The position numbers and the translations under genes were made by a program. Below the pieces are notes generated by a model that saw only the letters and a list, made by a program, of their open reading frames with translations, was not told where the DNA came from and did not search any database. A stretch of DNA of 64,000 nt from Tribonema minus (lineage: Eukaryota; Sar; Xanthophyceae; Tribonematales; Tribonemataceae), in the NCBI GenBank assembly GCA_017506865.1, contig JAFCMP010000334.1, forward strand, positions 1,798,001 through 1,862,000, given 5' to 3'. This document shows positions 58,111-64,000 of the stretch, one piece after another. The first letter of the stretch is position 1. Every line of letters begins with the position of its first letter.

Positions 58111-61100
58111 AAAGAGAGACAGCAGGGGCTCACTGGACCAGGTGGTGCCAGTGGTGGCAGCGACAGTGGACCAAGTGGTGACAGCGATAGTGGATATGAG
58201 CTGTTGGTCGCCCACACCATTTTGATTATCATTACGAGTAGTTGCAGGATGTAGATGCACACGACTATCTACAACTTCATTGAACAAGTGGCAGACAAAT
58301 GCCGACGCGTTGTGCCCAGTACAGGCGTGCACAACTTCCCATGGCAATGGCGCCACAGTGACTGCAGGCATTCCTGTTGTAGCACTTTATGTCTTGCAGG
58401 CTGTTGGAATATGGACAGTACCTGCTTCAGATTTGGTCACAATCATCTGGTACGGGGGCTCTGGGTCAGCAGATCCAGAGCAAGTGTCAGTCATGTTCGT
58501 TCTCGGAATGTGCGTTGCTTGACGGTCTGTGTTTGTGTGCGTAGTTTAACAACACTCTTGTAAGCCTAGCACCCATGGTCTGGCGTGCCACACTCAGCCT
58601 CCTCGGCTGCCTTTGCTAGTGCGCAACACCTCAACTTCAACGAGGCAAAGCGTATGGGCCTGTAAGCCCATAGCCTCCGGTGAAACCTGCGCGCACGAAT
58701 CAGCCGCACTACGACCTGAACACGCCAACAGCGGCGTTGCCAGATGCGGCGCCCATTGCGGCAGTTGCGGCGAACAACTTGAACGCCCGTTCAACAGGAG
58801 CGCAACGAATCTGTGCGACAGCGCGCTTGCGGCGAGCGTTGCTGCTCTGGCAACGCCAATGAGCGCCGCGCAGTAGCAGCACCACAGAGGGCTGCGGCGA
58901 CGGCAGATTGAGGCACTGCGCTGCAGGGCACGCGGCTGCTGCGGCCGCGCCGGCGAGCGCCGCCCGCGCAGCAGCCGCTCAGCAGAGCGTTACGAAGCTG
59001 TTGAGCGCTGCTGCTGTGGAGGCGTCAGCGCGCGCTGCTCATGCCGTGACGGCGCGATGAAGACCGGCGGCGGTGGCAGCGCCTGATGTTGCCGCGCAGG
59101 CGTCGCCAACGACTTCATCAACTGTACGGCGATGGCATACTTCTATTTTGGGGCGACACAAGTCAAGTTGATGCAAAGTCCATGTCACAGTGCAGTCCAC
59201 GTGCTGTGTACACCTTGACTGTACTGTACAAGCGTACTTCAGGCAAGTTCACCTGAAGACCGTTCCTAGGAATTTGCTCGGACTGTTCCAGGAACCACTT
59301 GCACAGACACTCCAAGGGCAGCTCTTCCTGGTGGCTTGCTTGGGTCTACACTCTTGCCAGCCAGCTGCTGGACAGCAGGGACTCATTGGAGCTGAGCCAT
59401 CACAGATACACCAGGCGTGTGGTCTTTTCTCCATGCAAGTGGTTACTGAGAGTGAGCTCCTGTTTCCCAGAAGGGCTTGGCCTGCTCATGGAGCAACCCA
59501 GAGGCCTTTCCCTTTGGATCAAAGTGGCGCGCGGCTACTACGGCGCGCACGCGCAGGAGCAGCGTGCTCAACAGCCGGCTTCCTCAGCCCTATTCAGGAG
59601 CTTGGTACTCCAGCACCGTGACAGTGGCCTCTACAGGTTGCAGGGGCCACGGCGTTGGTGTACAAGGAGGGGTGAAAACGCCACTCAGTCTGAGTTGAAT
59701 GCCACCAGTGAGCAGCTACGGTACGGCTGCAGCTGCAACTACAACTGGCAGTGCAACTTCCGAAGTTCAGCGCTGGCAACGGCAACAACGGCGCTACTTT
59801 TGGCAAGACTTCAACTTACTGCAGCAAATGCGGCTCTGGAAGCCGTGACGGCAAGCGCACGCGGCGCGGCGCGCAGCTCGAGCAGCAGTGGATTGGAGCA
59901 CAACGGTAACGGCGCATCCATGCACCGCCTGCGGCAAAAGCAGTGACAACAGAAGCGTGTGGCCTTGGGCCCAAGAAATGTGCTGTCAAGTCATGACAGC
60001 GATCCAAGCAAGCTCCGTGGCTGAACAAGAAGAAGTCTTCATTCCATGATGTTGGGTGTTCAGTAATTATTATATAACCGGATGACATGCATGCAGCATT
60101 GCTCAGCGTGGCCCGCTGAGCATCCACTCCAGATCAATCTCAACCTCAACTGGGAGTGTGTCGAACATTGCACCTCAACTTCAACGCTTGTCAAACTTCA
60201 ACTTCAACTTGAAGTTCAATTTCAACTGTTGCCACAGTGCTCTATGCATTTTTGCACACTTCTGCCTACCGCTGCCAGATACCCCCCCCCCCTGCATGGT
60301 GCTCTCTGCATGCATGCACAACCTGCAGCGGTACAAGCAATAGGCATGTGCTGTGCCATCACTGGATGTCCTCACATCACGTGCAAATCCGTTACATCTA
60401 GTACCTTGCTGCAAAAGCAGAAAACGCATTTGATATCGTATATACAGCACAATGGCCGGTGCCAACGCACTGCGCTCATGCAAACGTACAAACAACACCC
60501 CCCCCCGATGTCCGAGGCTGAGGTGGCAGCCCAGTTGGGTAATCCGTCGCACCACGCTAAGCGTCGCGACCAACCTCTTGGTACCCCCAAATCCCGGTCT
60601 CGCTCCAGGCGCTGAACCACCAGCAGCCAGAGAATCCAGGCGTGAACTGCATGATGACGACATCCTCCTGCACTTGGCCGCGAGCAACAGGTGTGTGGCC
60701 AAACATTGCTAAGCTACACCATGTGCCCTTTTGCACATTTGGAAAGTTGCTTGATGCCCATAGCAACTACGGGTAAGCAGTCAGATAATCTATGGCACTC
60801 TGTATCGTGTAACGACAACTTCCTCCGCCAGACGCCGTGCCGTATGCACTAACACGAGCTCTGACATCCGATTGCCCCCACCACCGAGCCAGATAGCCGG
60901 TGAAAACAACAATATGCTCCTGCTCCCGCGAATACAGTTGGAAACGGCCCAACAATATCTACCCCCCCATAACCGAGACGGGCTCCTCGTTTCCTCCCCG
61001 TCAAGACCACGCTCCGGCATGTTGCCTTGCTGCCTTAGCTTGCACGCTAGGCATGCGCCGCCACCGTAGCTCACATGTCATCTCTTGCTCTAGCGTCAAG

Positions 61101-61138
61101 CAACCTCGCCGGGCTTGCGGTCAAAACAACAATGGTTG

Positions 61139-62123
61139 CACACCTTAGACGACATCATGTCGCGACATGGTTGTCCACACGACATGAAGTCTGGAAGGCG
61201 TGTCACGACATGGTCGTTCAGAACGACAGGGATTCTGAAACCAGCAGTCGACATATGTTGTCTGCACGACATGAAGCATGGCAGGCATGTCACGACATAG
61301 TCGTCTAGACGACATGAATTCTGCCTGCAGCAGTCGACGGTGTCGCGATGTCAACGACATACAACAACATAGTTGAAGCTAGGAAGTTGAAGTACGATAA
61401 TGACCGTTATTACAGCTACATATTGCCTGCCACGACTGCTGCGAAAGTGGTGTTATACTATGCCAGCCTCACACCATTCTTCCTCTTTAAAACCGTCATG
61501 TTCAACTAGTTCACCGAAGTTCTCACGCTGTTACGCCCGACCGTCAGCTGCTGAATTAGGTTTTGAATCACTCTGCTGCAAGACGCTTTGGGTGTTTGGG
61601 CCTGCATTCACTGCAAGGCACATTCGAGGTGTATCGCTGTACCACCAGCACTACAAGCTCAGCGTCTTACTTTCACGCCGTTACGATGAGTGCTGACCCT
61701 TCGGGTAAACTGATGAATACACCGAGGGAGCATGGAAGTTGTATCAGACTACTACAGTACGCAGTGTCATTCGATTTGGCGAGACCTCCGACTGCGGCAG
61801 CGTCACCGCAAAACCAATGTTGTGTGCACTGCTGTGCACACACGACATGTTTACGACATACGCGACATAACACGACTTGGTGTGCAGCAACCTTGCGTCG
61901 ACATGGTCGTGTAGGACGACATGAAGTCAGCGAGCGGTGCGCAACATCGTCGTCTGAGACGACATGAGCCTAGCAACAGTACGCGACACCGTTGCGACAT
62001 GATTTCTGGCTGCACCATTGACATGATGCTTTCACGACATAGTCGCGACATTTCGTCGCGACTATGTCGTGAAAGCATTTCGTCGCGACTGTGTCGTGAA
62101 AGCATCATGTCGTCTAAGCTGTG
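61139..62123. mobile_element. hAT-like non-autonomous transposon (985 bp) rich in CGACAT palindromes
   Basis: Terminal inverted repeats CACACCTTAGACGACAT and CACAGCTTAGACGACAT (16 of 17 match) are flanked on both sides by the identical 8-bp direct repeat AATGGTTG (61131-61138 and 62124-62131). This is the hAT signature. Both subterminal zones are packed with CGACAT/ATGTCG motifs, many arranged as hairpins, for example GTCGTCTAGACGAC at about 61300 and a perfect long stem around CGACATAGTCGCGACA at about 62034-62071. No transposase frame is visible. Confidence 0.93.
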
Positions 62124-62265
62124 AATGGTTGTACGTCAACGGCTCCTACAAGTGTCTGAGGTACAGCCACCCCTTGACACCTCAAGCTGTCCTCCTCCGG
62201 CACCGTCTTCTCTCCTTGCCGCCTGTCGGCGGTACCGTGCTGCACTCACCCGTATGACCGTGCGG

Positions 62266-63591
62266 TCAACACATGATAGCCACGACACTTGGCCGCATGC
62301 ACCTCCCTGACCTGTGTAGTGAGGACAGCAGTAGTACGCCGCCCCTCAGGTGTGCTACCATCGCCCCCAGCAACAGGTTTGCTTGCTGAGCCACTGTCGT
62401 AGCATCCTCTGAACGAGATTCCACCCACGGGCACTCCGCCAAGTCCTGCCTGCTGCACGCTGCCCCGCTCGCGCAGTCCTGCCTGCTGCACACTGCCCCG
62501 CTGCAGCGCGAGCAATCCTCCGAATCCACAGTGAGCTTCCACTTGTGCATGCGAGCCCGACTGCTGGGCATCACAGCCTCCCCTGCGGTAGCTTTCACCT
62601 GAGCTCTAGCCTGCACGTGCATCATTGCTGTCCGTGACGCCGCGTGTACTCTGCTACTGCCGCCGCCTTTCCTTGTCGCGTTAGGCTTTTTGCCGTTGCA
62701 GCCACGCGCCACCATATAACCACCCGCCTCTTGCCACATGATTGTAGCCTGTGGCGCCGGCTGTGCCTCGCTCTTCCCGTCGTGTGACACGGGTGTCTTG
62801 ACCTCGACGGTATGCATCACAGGATAGCTGTACGCCTTGTCTCCACCGCTGCATGTTACGACACAGCTGCCGGCAGTATGTGCAGCACCCTCGCCGCTCG
62901 TATGCGCCATACAGCTTGCGTTGTTGCGTGCTGCTTCTGCTCCAGGGTCAATGCTGCGTGCCGTCATTGCTGTACGCCCTGCCATTGGACGCTGCGCGGC
63001 CAGTGCTGCGCATTGCGCATATGCCATGATCCCAGCTCCTGAAGTGCCTTGCTGTACGAGCACCATTGCCTTGTGCCGCACAGCCTCCACTAACTGGCAT
63101 GCGCCAGCTGTGGACACCTCTGCAACGAGCTGAAGTGCCACCATCTTGCACTCAACTGCCGAAGGCCTCCCAGCGATTGAGCGTTGCCTGCCGTTGGTGC
63201 TGATGGACACTGCTGTGCCAGCTTCGCTGCTGTACACAAGTCCAGGAGAAGCCGTGGCAATCACCATGCTATTGACCGCCGTGATAGGATCATGGCTGTT
63301 GGGCGTTGCCATCAAGGGTGCTAGGACGCCACAGATGCCTCCAACGTCTCCAACGATGCAGAGCCTTGACTGCTGTGGCATGATGCGACGCCTGTCCCTG
63401 TGTTGCTGGTGCTGCTCAGCAACCCAACAGTTCTGCATTCCGTGCAGCGTTGAACTGTCAGAGGCAATAGCAGCCGCTGCACCTCGTCGTTGAGCCTTGC
63501 ATCTCTCGAGAGACTGTCGCTGATGCGCATTGCAGGCGGTTTTGAAGTGACGCCCATGGCAGCAGGGACTGTTGCATATGCCCTGCCACAA
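62266..63591 (-). CDS. Long open frame of unknown nature, up to 441 codons
   Basis: Open from 63591 to a stop at 62266-62268. The first codon is not ATG, so a true start would be internal or in an upstream exon. The product is rich in Ala, Ser, Gln, Cys and Arg, with no membrane helix and no motif I know. It holds an 11-residue repeat (CSRQDCASGAA / CSRQDLAECPW). On the opposite strand several frames of 75-115 codons are also open, and composition is Ala/Thr-rich there too, so the openness may reflect biased, repeat-like DNA. It could be a transposon relic, an unrecognised exon, or chance. Confidence 0.25.
   Translation of the reverse strand: MWQGICNSPCCHGRHFKTACNAHQRQSLERCKAQRRGAAAAIASDSSTLHGMQNCWVAEQHQQHRDRRRIMPQQSRLCIVGDVGGICGVLAPLMATPNSHDPITAVNSMVIATASPGLVYSSEAGTAVSISTNGRQRSIAGRPSAVECKMVALQLVAEVSTAGACQLVEAVRHKAMVLVQQGTSGAGIMAYAQCAALAAQRPMAGRTAMTARSIDPGAEAARNNASCMAHTSGEGAAHTAGSCVVTCSGGDKAYSYPVMHTVEVKTPVSHDGKSEAQPAPQATIMWQEAGGYMVARGCNGKKPNATRKGGGSSRVHAASRTAMMHVQARAQVKATAGEAVMPSSRARMHKWKLTVDSEDCSRCSGAVCSRQDCASGAACSRQDLAECPWVESRSEDATTVAQQANLLLGAMVAHLRGGVLLLSSLHRSGRCMRPSVVAIMC
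62442..62507. repeat. 33-bp tandem duplication
   Basis: Two adjacent 33-bp units starting AGTCCTGCCTGCTGCAC, differing at a few bases. The length is a multiple of three and keeps the long minus-strand frame open. Confidence 0.9.
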
Positions 63592-64000
63592 ATCCCTGGA
63601 TCAAACGGCACAGAGGCGTCATCAATGCCACTAGTGGGCACAAGAGCGGCCTCCTCTGTGGGCCCTGCAGCCCTGTGCGTTGGTGTTGGCGAGCCTGTCC
63701 ATTGCACTTTAGGACACAGTGCCTGATGAACGCAAGTGCCGCCTATCAGAACAGAGCACTGCTGCTGTGGTGCTGCGAGGAGTAGCTGTCGCACTTGCAC
63801 CTCTGCATGCACCGCTGCCACAGCTGGACCAGTGCTGACCGCAGGTGCTGTATTGCGGAGGCTTGCTGTTGATGCGGCAGTGCTGAGCGTTGCTGTTGCA
63901 GAGCCTTTTGTGCCTGATGCAACAGTAATCTGCCAGTCCGCAGACCGAGTTGTACTGTATGGCTGGTGTCGAGGGCCGTCCTTGAGGTACCACCACTGTA

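Larger units (their letters stand above)
53729..64000. other. 10-kb gene-poor, repeat-rich region
   Basis: Downstream of TYW1 no intact recognised gene was found. It contains two TIR elements (54095-55321, 61139-62123), a broken glucan synthase fragment (56819-57005), a possibly frameshifted open frame (57768-58110), scattered short AACCCTA-like blocks (for example near 54036, 54420-54475, 55905-55945), a CTTCAACTTCAACTTGAAG cluster at about 60165-60230, and an open frame of unknown nature at the right end. Confidence 0.6.

Noticed and set aside
61139..62123. CRISPR-like array suggested by repeated CGACATG units
   Set aside because: Spacing is irregular, units occur in both orientations, and the block is bounded by TIRs and a target duplication; the genome is eukaryotic.
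62812..63726. Plus-strand Ala/Thr/Cys-rich open frames
   Set aside because: They overlap the longer minus frame, show no domains and look compositional.

Overview
This window is nuclear DNA of an intron-rich alga. Every long gene is split by GT-AG introns (two are GC-AG) that were placed by joining conserved protein segments in phase. The best clues to lineage are the ribosomal protein uS4/S9, the glucan synthase and the 312-residue protein at 28.7-29.6 kb. The last has a signal-like leader followed by F-A-P, the pattern of proteins imported into complex (secondary) plastids. Together they favour a photosynthetic stramenopile or a haptophyte over a green alga. This is inference from motifs, not a tree.

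Layout. 0.3-20.9 kb, minus strand: a 1,3-beta-glucan (callose) synthase of the FKS1/GSL family (GT48) in 32 traceable exons, about 1,910 residues, whose extreme C-terminus is not resolved at the left edge. 21.9-24.3 kb, minus: a TMEM198/DUF4203-like multi-membrane protein directly upstream of it. 24.3-28.7 kb: no gene recognised, diverged direct repeats. 28.7-29.6 kb, minus: single-exon plastid-type protein. 30.6-34.0 kb, minus: ribosomal protein uS4/S9 in four exons, sharing a 217-bp divergent promoter with a plus-strand PA/RING-H2 ubiquitin ligase (34.2-35.3 kb). 36.65-36.85 kb, plus: tiny HMG-box protein. 39.9-40.3 kb: a possible two-exon small gene. 41.1-53.7 kb, plus: complete TYW1 (tRNA wybutosine synthesis) in 12 exons, 691 residues. 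53.7-64 kb: gene-poor and repeat-rich, with inverted-repeat transposons, a broken duplicate of a glucan synthase exon and one long open frame of unknown nature.

Mobile DNA. Four non-autonomous DNA transposons can be delimited by terminal inverted repeats: 8979-10071 and 14608-15475 (both inside glucan synthase introns), 54095-55321 and 61139-62123. Two have perfect 8-bp target duplications and CA-starting ends typical of the hAT superfamily.

The genes are housekeeping or cell-wall functions and do not form a pathway. I did not find a recognisable novel defence or operon-like system. The most unusual points are an 85-bp tandem duplication that creates a decoy splice acceptor in the glucan synthase, a transposon 19 nt from one of its splice donors, the PA domain placed inside an RNF126-type ligase layout, and the palindrome-packed hAT-like element at 61-62 kb.
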